From positions 1-10,374 of the forward strand of contig JAYUGJ010000014.1 of assembly GCA_043738425.1 (NCBI GenBank): 10,374 bases of DNA, written 5' to 3'. The notes beneath the pieces are model-generated. The model was not told where the DNA came from, ran no database searches, and saw nothing but the letters and a program-made list of their open reading frames with translations. The position numbers and the translations under genes were made by a program. Source of the stretch: PBB1 sp043738425. GTDB lineage: Bacteria; Pseudomonadota; Gammaproteobacteria; Burkholderiales; Burkholderiaceae_C. Below, in pieces: positions 1 through 5,774 of the stretch (its first letter is position 1; every line of letters begins with the position of its first letter).

Positions 1-1
1 A

Positions 2-424
2 CTCGTAACGCCTGAAAAAATTGCCTCGGTCATGGCGCTGTTTCCGATTCCGCATTCTTTTGCGGCGCTTGACGATCTTGTCGCCCACGGACTGCCCAAA
101 GACGCGCTGAAAGCCAGTGTGGACCGTGTCTATCTCAGTGGCGAAGACCGAAAAAAACTCCTTTACCGAATCATCCCCGAAGCCACCTACAAGCGCCGGC
201 GCAGCACGCTCACGGCTGACGAGTCTGGAAGAGCGGAACGCCTGGCCAGGATTTTCGCCACCGCCGACTATGTGTGGAATTCAGAAGACGATGCGCGTGC
301 GTTCCTGAGCAGACCCCACCCCATGCTTCAAGGCCGCACGCCGCTGGATGTGTCCATGACCGAGCTGGGTGCCAGACGGGTTGAAGAATTGCTCTGGAAG
401 CTCTATTACGGCATTGCGGCCTGA
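2..424 (+). CDS. Xre/MbcA/ParS-type antitoxin of a RES toxin-antitoxin pair, 5' end outside window
   Basis: This is the antitoxin that binds and neutralises the RES toxin encoded directly downstream; family members also repress their own operon. The C-terminal part carries the DUF2384 toxin-binding pattern: a VW segment, an FL..PHP..L.G..P box and a final GA..VE.LL....YGIAA stretch that ends at the protein C-terminus, as is usual. The first ATG is at 32, but the frame is open to the window edge and the preceding residues (TPEKIASVM) match the usual N-terminus of this family, followed by ALDDLVAHGLPKDAL. I therefore read the gene as partial, with its start upstream of base 1. The stop (TGA 422-424) overlaps the toxin ATG by one base, which points to translational coupling. 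The promoter and operator are not in the window. Confidence 0.88.
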   Translation, partial: LVTPEKIASVMALFPIPHSFAALDDLVAHGLPKDALKASVDRVYLSGEDRKKLLYRIIPEATYKRRRSTLTADESGRAERLARIFATADYVWNSEDDARAFLSRPHPMLQGRTPLDVSMTELGARRVEELLWKLYYGIAA

Positions 425-888
425 TGCAAATTTACCGGATAGCTGACAGCCGGCATCCGATTTGGGACGGCACTGGGGCCGCCATGATAGGTGGGCGCTG
501 GAACAGTCCGGGCCGCCCCGCCATCTACGGCTCGCTGAGCTACGCCTGCGCCATGCTCGAAATCCTGGTGCATGCCAACATTGGCCGCATTCCTGCGACG
601 CATGCTTATGTTGTGGCCGAAATCCCCGACAGCGTCGCCATCGAACGCCCTGATGCGTTGTCTCTTCCCAGTGGCTGGGATGGCGATGACTCGTCGATTG
701 CGCGGCGTTTTGGCGATCAATGGCTTCAAGAAGCTCGAAGCGCTGTTTTGGTCGTCCCATCCGTCGTTGCCAGGCTGGAATGGAATGCGGTCATCAATCC
801 ACTGCACGCCGATGTAGCACAGTTTTTTCTGTCGCCCAGTCAAAAAGTGATCTGGGATCAGAGACTGTTTGCCCGCCTGGGCGCTTGA
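424..888 (+). CDS. RES-domain toxin (NAD+-degrading or ADP-ribosylating family)
   Basis: This is the toxin of the RES/Xre module. Known members either destroy NAD+ by phosphorolysis (MbcT) or ADP-ribosylate a target (ParT); which activity applies here cannot be read from sequence. It has 154 residues, a full-length size for the family. The GGRWNSPG box (residues 23-30) contributes R25, the YGS box contributes Y35, and E46 follows in AMLEILVH; together they form the Arg-Tyr-Glu set typical of the fold. The second hallmark is at 106-128: the SAVLVVPS segment (RES serine at S106), then EWNAVINPLH. ATG 424 shares its first base with the last base of the antitoxin stop, so the pair is co-translated. 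All key residues are present and there is no frameshift, so the toxin looks intact. Confidence 0.92.
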   Translation: MQIYRIADSRHPIWDGTGAAMIGGRWNSPGRPAIYGSLSYACAMLEILVHANIGRIPATHAYVVAEIPDSVAIERPDALSLPSGWDGDDSSIARRFGDQWLQEARSAVLVVPSVVARLEWNAVINPLHADVAQFFLSPSQKVIWDQRLFARLGA

Positions 889-951
889 AAATTATCCGAT
901 CAATCGGCATTCCAGATTGACAAAGCATCACGCGTTCGGGTGTTAAGCGTT

Positions 952-1006
952 TACTATTAAAAACATAGCTGCTTATGCAGACCAGCCGTGCGCTAGAGCC
1001 CTAAAT
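952..1006. repeat. Candidate Comamonadaceae-type interspersed intergenic repeat
   Basis: An AT-richer block in the spacer after the toxin gene contains a TACTATTAAAAACATAGCTG core followed by a TGCGCTAGAGCCCTAAAT core. From memory this resembles a short palindromic-type element scattered between genes in Acidovorax, Polaromonas and Rhodoferax genomes, whose copies usually read AGCTGCT...GCGCTAGAGGC. Only one copy is in the window, so the repeat nature is not shown by the sequence itself. The rest of 889-1033 holds nothing I can identify. Confidence 0.4.
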
Positions 1007-1033
1007 CGTGAATTTCTCAGAAAATGGCAACTC

Positions 1034-1363
1034 TCACAGCAGCCGCTTCAAATAATGCCCGGTATGGCTGTCCGGATTGGCCGCAATGTCCTCAGGCGTG
1101 CCGACGCCCACCACCCGGCCGCCGCCGGCGCCACCTTCCGGACCCATGTCGATCACCCAGTCGGCGGTCTTGATCACGTCCAGGTTGTGCTCGATCACGA
1201 CGATGGTGTTGCCGGCATCGCGTAGCTGGTGCAGCACCTTCAGCAGCAGGTCGATGTCGGCAAAATGCAGGCCGGTAGTGGGCTCGTCCAGGATGTACAG
1301 CGTCCGGCCGGTGTCGCGCTTGCTGAGTTCCAGCGCCAGCTTCACCCGCTGCGCCTCGCCACC
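1034..1363 (-). pseudogene. uvrA: uvrA 3'-terminal fragment (copy A), last 109 codons only
   Basis: This is the end of excinuclease ABC subunit A, the ATPase that locates DNA damage for UvrB. The fragment starts inside the ABC signature (GGEAQRVKLALELSKR; the usual preceding LS is absent). It continues through Walker B and the D-loop region (TLYILDEPTTGLHFAD), the switch histidine (IVVIEHN), LDVIKTADW and the glycine run GPEGGAGGG, and finishes with a normal C-terminus and TGA. A full UvrA has roughly 950 residues, so nearly 90% is missing, including both Walker A motifs and the zinc modules. Upstream of codon GG, at 1363, homology stops abruptly and the sequence becomes a second uvrA fragment on the other strand. 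The minus frame stays open to 1486, but that part is antisense to copy B and not UvrA-like. It cannot encode a functional UvrA. Confidence 0.88.
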
Positions 1364-1639
1364 GGCCGCACGCTGTACATCCTCGACGAGCCCACCACCG
1401 GCCTGCATTTCGCCGACATCGCGCTGCTGCTGAAGGTGCTGCACACGCTGCGCGACGCGGGCAACACCATCGTCGTGATCGAGCACAACCTCGACGTCAT
1501 CAAAACCGCCGATTGGCTGATCGACATGGGCCCCGAAGGCGGCGCCGGCGGCGGCACGGTGGTGGCCGAGGGCACACCTGAACAGGTGGCAGCCAACGCG
1601 GCGAGTTTTACCGGGCGGTATTTGCGGGCGTTGCTGTAG
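1361..1639 (+). pseudogene. uvrA: uvrA 3'-terminal fragment (copy B), last 92 codons, head-to-head with copy A
   Basis: This is a second, different C-terminus of UvrA on the opposite strand. It begins at TGRTLYILDEPTTGLHFAD, has the switch histidine in IVVIEHN and the glycine run GPEGGAGGG, and ends with a natural TAG. Aligned by hand with the same 92 codons of copy A there are no gaps and 14 residue differences (about 85% identical), most of them in the last 30 residues. DNA identity is about 83% over 279 bases and about 90% over the first 195, where most changes are synonymous. That pattern means two separately evolved genes rather than a recent duplication. The open frame upstream (from an ATG at 1229) is only antisense of copy A. 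Its stop lies 6 bases from the end of the convergent ATPase gene. Confidence 0.85.
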
Positions 1640-1645
1640 CTGCGT

Positions 1646-2839
1646 TCAACCCGCGCGCCAGTCACTGCCCGGCATGATGCGTTTCATGAACGCATCGAAC
1701 AACGGCACGGTGAATGCGGTGTCGCCGTGGTTGGGGCTCCACACCATGCCTTTGTCGATGAGCTGGGACCGGGTCGGGGCCAGTGAACTGACTTTGCGTT
1801 GCAAGACATCGGAGATGTCACCGGATCGGTGCGGCCCGGGGCCGAGGTCCGCCATGGCGCGCAGGTAGCGCTTTTCCGAAGGCGTCAGTCGGTCGAAACG
1901 CACGCGGAAAAAACTTTCGTCGAGTGCTGCGATCGCGGTGACCGATGCAGCTTCTACATCCTCGCGTCGGATCGGCGACTGATCTGCGTGATCCCACGCG
2001 TGCTTGCTCCACTCTTGCAAAAAATAGGGGTAGCCCTGGGTCTTGTCGATGATGGCGGTCACCGCCGGGCCGGTGATCTGCACGCCTTGGTCGTGCGCTG
2101 GCTTCACGATCGCGAGTTGCGCTGCAGCGGTGTCGAGCGGGCCCACCACCGGGAAGTCGAACAAGCGTTCGGCATACGACTTGGCGCGGCCCATGCGGCC
2201 GGGGAGTTGCGGCAAACCAGCACCGACCAGGCCCACCGGCAGCCGGCGTTGATTGCAGCGGTGGATGGCGGTGATGAGTGCGGCCAGTTCGTCTTCTTTC
2301 ACGTACTGCAATTCATCGACAAACATCACCAACGCCACACCCGCTTGTTTTGCTGCGTCGCCTACCGCTTCCAGCAGCGCTTGCAGGTCGTGTTCGAGGT
2401 CGCCGTTGTCAGCCAGGCCGGGTTCGGGATCAAGGTCTAGCCCCACCTCGATGTCGGCGTATTTGAGCTTCAAAGATTTCGCAAAACCTGCCAGCGCGCG
2501 CAGCCCGCGTTGCGCCAGCGCCTTGGCTTGGGCGGTGCGACTCAGCCGCAGCAACGCCTGGCGCAGTTGCGGTGCCAGCAGTGCCGGCAGCGAACGGCCC
2601 TCAGGCGCTTCGATGCGCAGGGTGTGCATGCCGGCGGCCTCGGCATCGTCACGCATGCGGTCGAGCAACACCGTCTTGCCCACACCGCGCAGGCCCACCA
2701 TCAACACACTTTTTGCTGGCAGCCCCAAGCGCAGCCGTTCAATCGCAATGCGTACTTTCTCGCGCAGTTCGTCGCGGCCCGCCAGCTCGGGTGGAGGCGT
2801 GCCCGCGCCCGGTGAATAGGGGTTGATGACTGGGTTCAC
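1646..2839 (-). CDS. Orphan AAA-type ATPase with C-terminal helical/winged-helix region, function unknown
   Basis: A soluble 397-residue P-loop ATPase of the broad AAA_16 / archaeal-ATPase-like group. After an N-terminal NPYSPGAGTPPPELAGRDEL segment, Walker A is GLRGVGKT (49-56) and Walker B is VALVMFVDELQ (168-178, with D175 and E176). A sensor-1-like strand, PVGLVGAGLPQL, lies at 201-212, followed by SYAERLFDF, and the C-terminal ~90 residues look like a winged-helix domain. Such proteins are often annotated only as 'ATP-binding protein' and no substrate is known to me. The start is GTG (2837-2839); no ATG, GTG or TTG nearby fits better and there is no clear ribosome-binding site, but a promoter sits just upstream. 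It follows ybdK in the same direction across a 67-base AT-rich gap, so it probably has its own transcript. All ATPase motifs are intact. Confidence 0.85.
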   Translation of the reverse strand: MNPVINPYSPGAGTPPPELAGRDELREKVRIAIERLRLGLPAKSVLMVGLRGVGKTVLLDRMRDDAEAAGMHTLRIEAPEGRSLPALLAPQLRQALLRLSRTAQAKALAQRGLRALAGFAKSLKLKYADIEVGLDLDPEPGLADNGDLEHDLQALLEAVGDAAKQAGVALVMFVDELQYVKEDELAALITAIHRCNQRRLPVGLVGAGLPQLPGRMGRAKSYAERLFDFPVVGPLDTAAAQLAIVKPAHDQGVQITGPAVTAIIDKTQGYPYFLQEWSKHAWDHADQSPIRREDVEAASVTAIAALDESFFRVRFDRLTPSEKRYLRAMADLGPGPHRSGDISDVLQRKVSSLAPTRSQLIDKGMVWSPNHGDTAFTVPLFDAFMKRIMPGSDWRAG

Positions 2840-2847
2840 CCCGTCAG

Positions 2848-2876
2848 TTTATAGCCAAGTTTGAAAAGTTAGTAAA
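2848..2876 (-). promoter_or_regulatory. Predicted sigma70-type promoter of the ATPase gene
   Basis: Read on the minus strand, TTTACT (2876-2871) and TATAAA (2853-2848) are separated by exactly 17 bases. They match the -35 and -10 consensus at 4/6 and 5/6 positions. The surrounding 60 bases are markedly AT-rich compared with the window. Transcription should start near 2840-2842, only one to three bases before the GTG start at 2839. Confidence 0.5.
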
Positions 2877-2906
2877 AAATACAAACATGCCTAACGAGTA
2901 TCAAAT

Positions 2907-4034
2907 TCAACCCACCCCGCCGCGCAGCATGGCCACGCTGGTTTGCACCAGCGCTTGCACGCTGCGGCTGTCGGCGTGGTGCTGGCGCAGTTCGGTGGCA
3001 TGGTTGCCGGTGGTTTGTGCGCAGCGTTGGAGGTTGTCGAAGGCGGCTTCTGATTCGAGTGCCCGGGCGTGCGGTGCCAGGTGTTGCAAGGTGGCGAGGA
3101 TGTCGTCGCGGATGGTGGTTTGCATACGGGTTTTCGGGTGCACCATATTGCCGTCGAGGCCGAAGCGGCATGCTTGAAAACGGTTGAAGGTGTAGACGAG
3201 GTAGTCGTCTTCGACCGGTGGCGCATCGGTGCGCAGCAGCAAATGGCTGCACAGCGCTTGCAAGTAACCGGCCAGTGCGGCAGCGCGCTCGACCGTGAGT
3301 GGCGTGTCGCACACCCGCAGTTCGATCGTGCCGTATTCGGGTTTCGGGCGTATGTCCCAGTAAAAATCTTTCATTGAATTGACGACGCCGGTGGACTCCA
3401 TCTTGGCGAAATAGCCGGTGGCGAATGCATCCCAGCCGAGTACGAACGGCGCGCGGCCGCTGAGCGGAAACGCAAACACCGAGTTCAGCCGCGCCGAGTC
3501 GAACTGCGTGTCGACGCCCTGCGAAAACGGCGACGACGCGCTGAGTGCAATGAAGTGCGGCACATAGCGATTCAACGCGTGCAGCAGATACAGCGCATCG
3601 TCGGCCGATGCGCAACCGATGTGCACATGCTGGCCGAACACGGTGAACTGCTTGGCCAGGTAGCCGTACAACGACGACAACGCTTCGAAGCGTGGCTTGG
3701 CGAAAATGCGCTGCTCGAACCAGCGCTGAAACGGGTGCGTGCCACCACCTGCGATGCCGAGGTTCAAGCGGTCGCCGGCGTGCACCAGCGTGTCGCGCAT
3801 GGCCTGCAGTTGTGCCAGCAGCGGCGCGTGGCGGCTGTGCACGCTGGTCGCCACTTCGACCATGCTTTGCGTGACCTCAGGCGTGACGATGCCGGGAAAT
3901 GGCGCACGTGACAGCAGCACCAGCAGGTCATTGGCCGCAGGTGTCAGGTCGAAGTCACTCGGGCTGACGAGCTGCAGCTCCAACTCGACGCCCATGGTGA
4001 GCGCGGCCGATTGGCTGAACGGTTGCAATGGCAT
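2907..4034 (-). CDS. ybdK: YbdK-family carboxylate-amine ligase (glutamate-cysteine ligase type 2-like)
   Basis: An ATP-dependent enzyme of the GCS2 family, which joins a carboxylate to an amine. E. coli YbdK has weak gamma-glutamylcysteine ligase activity and its natural substrate is not settled. At 375 residues it is the usual family length. The metal/ATP-binding start motif TMGVELELQLV (13-23), GIAGGGTHPF (93-102), GQHVHIG (134-140), DIRPKPEYGTIELRVCDTP (227-245) and FNRFQACRFGLDG (283-295) are all present, so the active site looks complete. The ATG at 4034 lies 3 bases after the stop of the antiporter gene, so the two are surely co-transcribed and probably translationally coupled. The protein is cytoplasmic, with no signal peptide or membrane segment. 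Gene-family confidence is high; the true substrate is unknown. Confidence 0.93.
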   Translation of the reverse strand: MPLQPFSQSAALTMGVELELQLVSPSDFDLTPAANDLLVLLSRAPFPGIVTPEVTQSMVEVATSVHSRHAPLLAQLQAMRDTLVHAGDRLNLGIAGGGTHPFQRWFEQRIFAKPRFEALSSLYGYLAKQFTVFGQHVHIGCASADDALYLLHALNRYVPHFIALSASSPFSQGVDTQFDSARLNSVFAFPLSGRAPFVLGWDAFATGYFAKMESTGVVNSMKDFYWDIRPKPEYGTIELRVCDTPLTVERAAALAGYLQALCSHLLLRTDAPPVEDDYLVYTFNRFQACRFGLDGNMVHPKTRMQTTIRDDILATLQHLAPHARALESEAAFDNLQRCAQTTGNHATELRQHHADSRSVQALVQTSVAMLRGGVG

Positions 4035-4037
4035 CGG

Positions 4038-5237
4038 TCAGGGCCCGTCGCGCTCACTGGCCTCGCGGGCACGCAGCAGCGCGCGCTGCGTGGCGATCGG
4101 GCCGATGAGTTCCAGCAGCACGAACAGGCCAGTCATCGCGACCATGCTTTGCGTGGCCAGTGCATCGCCGTGGCGTTGGTTTTGTTCCAGCAGCAGCATC
4201 GCAAACGCCGACATCGGCATCAACGCCAGACCGGTCAGCGCGCCTTTTTCGAAGGTGGTGCCACTCGCCCGTGCCAGCGCCCAATTCACCACGACCTGCA
4301 CCGCGCTGCGCACGCCAAGCAGCGCCACGCCCAACACCACACTGGCAGCCAGCGCGGGCCACGACAGCAACGTACCGATGAACACGAACAAGTACACCGT
4401 GAGCACATCACCGGCGATGCCGAAGTTGCGTTGCGCCGGGCTCAACATGACCCGGCGTGCACGCGCAGTGGCACCGAACGCCAGCGCCGCCAGCAGCGCC
4501 GACAACTGCAACGCATAGGCCACGCCGGTCAGCAGCAACACCAACAGCGCAAACACCACGGTGATGCCTTCGGTGTGGCGGGCCAGTGCGGTGATGCGCG
4601 GCACCGCCAGGCCGAGTGCCGCGCCACCGGCCAGCGACAAGCCGATCACGTAGACGCTGGCCAGTGCGGCGTAGCCGAGGTCGCCGCTGGTTTCGAGCCG
4701 CCAGTAGCCCATCGTCATTTGCAGCAACAACACCGCCACCACGCAATGCAACACGCACAGGTGCAGCAGCCGTTCGGTGACCTGGCCCGACGCGCGCAGC
4801 TCCTGTGTGACCCGCATCACTGCCGCCGGTGAGGTCGAAACGCACAACGCAGCGATCACCAACCGCATGTCGTGCGAAAGCGCATCGGCGCCCCATGTCG
4901 GCAATGCGCCGGTGACCCAAAAAACCGCCGCGTACGTCAGGCCCGAGGTGACCACGCCGGACGCCAACACCCACGGGTTGTGGCGAAACCAGCCCAGGTT
5001 GATGCGGTAGCCCAACTCGAACAACACCAGTGCCAGCGCGATGTGCGCAATCACCGCCATGCCGCCGTGCGGTGCCGTCATCTGCGTCAACCCGAGTGCG
5101 CCGAACACCATGCCGACACTCGCGTAGGCGCATACCCGCGGCAAGCGCAGGTGGCCATCGGCCCATTCACCGGCGACCCAAGCGGCGAGCAGCATCAGCG
5201 GCCATGCAATGGCGGGAGCGAGTGCGTCGATGCGCAT
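4038..5237 (-). CDS. CPA2-like cation:proton antiporter, membrane protein without RCK domain
   Basis: An integral membrane protein of 399 residues, almost wholly hydrophobic, with about 12 likely membrane spans (for example 8-24, 36-52, 60-77, 88-108, 124-140, 157-174, 188-212, 224-252, 274-292, 294-322, 332-350, 362-381). The LVLFELGYRINL segment (70-81) and STSPAAVMRV (134-143) match the KefB/NhaP-like sodium/hydrogen exchanger fold. The next span reads HLCVLHCVVAVLLLQM, where KefB-type proteins have QD and other antiporters ND or DD, so the usual acidic pair is missing. There is no cytosolic nucleotide-binding tail. The ATG at 5237 has a good GAGGT ribosome-binding site 8 bases upstream. 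It is the first gene of a two-gene operon with the YbdK-type ligase. Ion specificity cannot be inferred. Confidence 0.85.
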   Translation of the reverse strand: MRIDALAPAIAWPLMLLAAWVAGEWADGHLRLPRVCAYASVGMVFGALGLTQMTAPHGGMAVIAHIALALVLFELGYRINLGWFRHNPWVLASGVVTSGLTYAAVFWVTGALPTWGADALSHDMRLVIAALCVSTSPAAVMRVTQELRASGQVTERLLHLCVLHCVVAVLLLQMTMGYWRLETSGDLGYAALASVYVIGLSLAGGAALGLAVPRITALARHTEGITVVFALLVLLLTGVAYALQLSALLAALAFGATARARRVMLSPAQRNFGIAGDVLTVYLFVFIGTLLSWPALAASVVLGVALLGVRSAVQVVVNWALARASGTTFEKGALTGLALMPMSAFAMLLLEQNQRHGDALATQSMVAMTGLFVLLELIGPIATQRALLRAREASERDGP

Positions 5238-5312
5238 CGGGGGCTACCTCGGTGGTGATGGCGACCGGCGCGGTGACCGGCATGGCAACAGGATGGGCTT
5301 CATTGCGCAATA

Positions 5313-5352
5313 GACGTGCGCATGATCGACGTGCGCATGATCAAGGTGCGCA
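5313..5352. repeat. 15-bp direct tandem repeat, two perfect and one degenerate copy
   Basis: The unit GACGTGCGCATGATC occurs at 5313-5327 and again without a gap at 5328-5342. A partial third unit (AAGGTGCGCA) follows at 5343-5352. It lies 76-115 bases upstream of the antiporter start, so it could be a binding site for a regulator or simply a slippage product. Confidence 0.7.
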
Positions 5353-5429
5353 ACACACGCGGCGCGTCGGACGGCGTCACGCCGAACGCGGCGCGCCCGC
5401 CTACTGTGAGTGGCCGACGCAGCTTGCAG

Positions 5430-5447
5430 TGCCGGCCGCGGCCGGCA
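5430..5447. repeat. Perfect 18-bp GC palindrome with outer flanking arms
   Basis: TGCCGGCCGCGGCCGGCA is its own reverse complement. A second, outer pair (TTGCA at 5424-5428 and TGCAA at 5451-5455) extends the symmetry across small gaps. No T-run follows on either strand, so it is not a classical terminator. It may be a DNA-binding site or an RNA hairpin in the leader of the antiporter operon. Confidence 0.7.
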
Positions 5448-5485
5448 ATTTGCAACCAAAGTTATGCGGCGGCTGGGATGGTGTA

Positions 5486-5551
5486 GCGCTGTTGTGGCGG
5501 CGGTGTCGTCTTGTTGTGGCGCTGTTGTAGCGCTGTTGTAGCGTTGTCGTG
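5486..5551. repeat. 11-bp tandem array, six units
   Basis: Six consecutive 11-base units start at 5486, 5497, 5508, 5519, 5530 and 5541. Two are identical (GCGCTGTTGTA at 5519 and 5530) and the first differs only at its last base. The others share the GCG..GTTGT pattern with a few changes. The period is close to one helical turn, so all copies would face the same side of the DNA. Confidence 0.7.
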
Positions 5552-5658
5552 ATCCGGCGGGCGGCTGCCGGTGGCCGGTTGCCGGTGGGGCGTTGCGTGC
5601 CGTGCGCTGCGCTTGCATCGGGCGGCACGCCAACACATCTGCACACAACCGGAGGGCC

Positions 5659-5699
5659 ATGAAAAAAGGCCGACGCGTTCGGCGTCGGCCTTTTTCATT
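5659..5699 (-). terminator. Intrinsic terminator of the SWIB gene, probably bidirectional
   Basis: A 9-bp perfect GC stem, GGCCGACGC (5668-5676) with GCGTCGGCC (5682-5690), closes a 5-base loop. It is flanked by A6 on one side and T5 on the other, so on both strands the hairpin is followed by a U-run. ATGA/TCAT sequences extend the pairing further. On the minus strand it lies about 80 bases after the SWIB stop and should protect the antiporter operon from read-through. Confidence 0.9.
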
Positions 5700-5774
5700 G
5701 CGGTGAGGCGGTGCGGTGCGGCAGAACCACCGCCAAGGTTGCCACCGTGGCGCCCATCTACGGCGCGGTGCCTG

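Larger units (their letters stand above)
1034..1639. repeat. Imperfect inverted repeat formed by the two uvrA fragments
   Basis: The arms are 1034-1312 and 1361-1639, each exactly 279 bases, with a 48-base spacer (1313-1360) that belongs to copy A only. The arms match at about 83% without gaps. The ACC at 1361-1363 is read as Thr in copy B and, on the other strand, as the Gly of GGEAQ in copy A, so the two genes are fused with no filler DNA. A transcript crossing the region could fold into a very long hairpin. Confidence 0.85.
5238..5774. other. Gene-free, repeat-rich spacer between the antiporter operon and the SWIB gene
   Basis: No credible gene is seen in these 537 bases. In order they hold a 15-bp tandem repeat (5313-5352), a perfect 18-bp palindrome (5430-5447), an 11-bp tandem array (5486-5551), a run of near-identical CCGGT-rich pieces (5567-5590) and the SWIB terminator (5663-5695). 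The promoter of the antiporter operon must lie here on the minus strand, but I found no convincing -35/-10 pair. Open frames across the stretch are rich in Arg, Thr and Gln and resemble no family. Confidence 0.6.

Noticed and set aside
1229..1639. Complete 136-residue 'UvrA-like' protein
   Set aside because: Only the last 92 codons are UvrA; the first part is antisense of the opposite uvrA fragment.
4011..4832. Plus-strand Gln/His/Arg-rich frame of 273 codons
   Set aside because: It is antisense to the antiporter, whose hydrophobic codons give such a composition on the other strand.
5486..5551. CRISPR array
   Set aside because: The units are 11 bases and directly adjoining, with no spacers and no cas genes.
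5592..5634. Hairpin between GTTGCGTGCCG and CGGCACGCCAAC
   Set aside because: The stem needs a bulge and the loop is about 20 bases; expected by chance in such GC-rich DNA.
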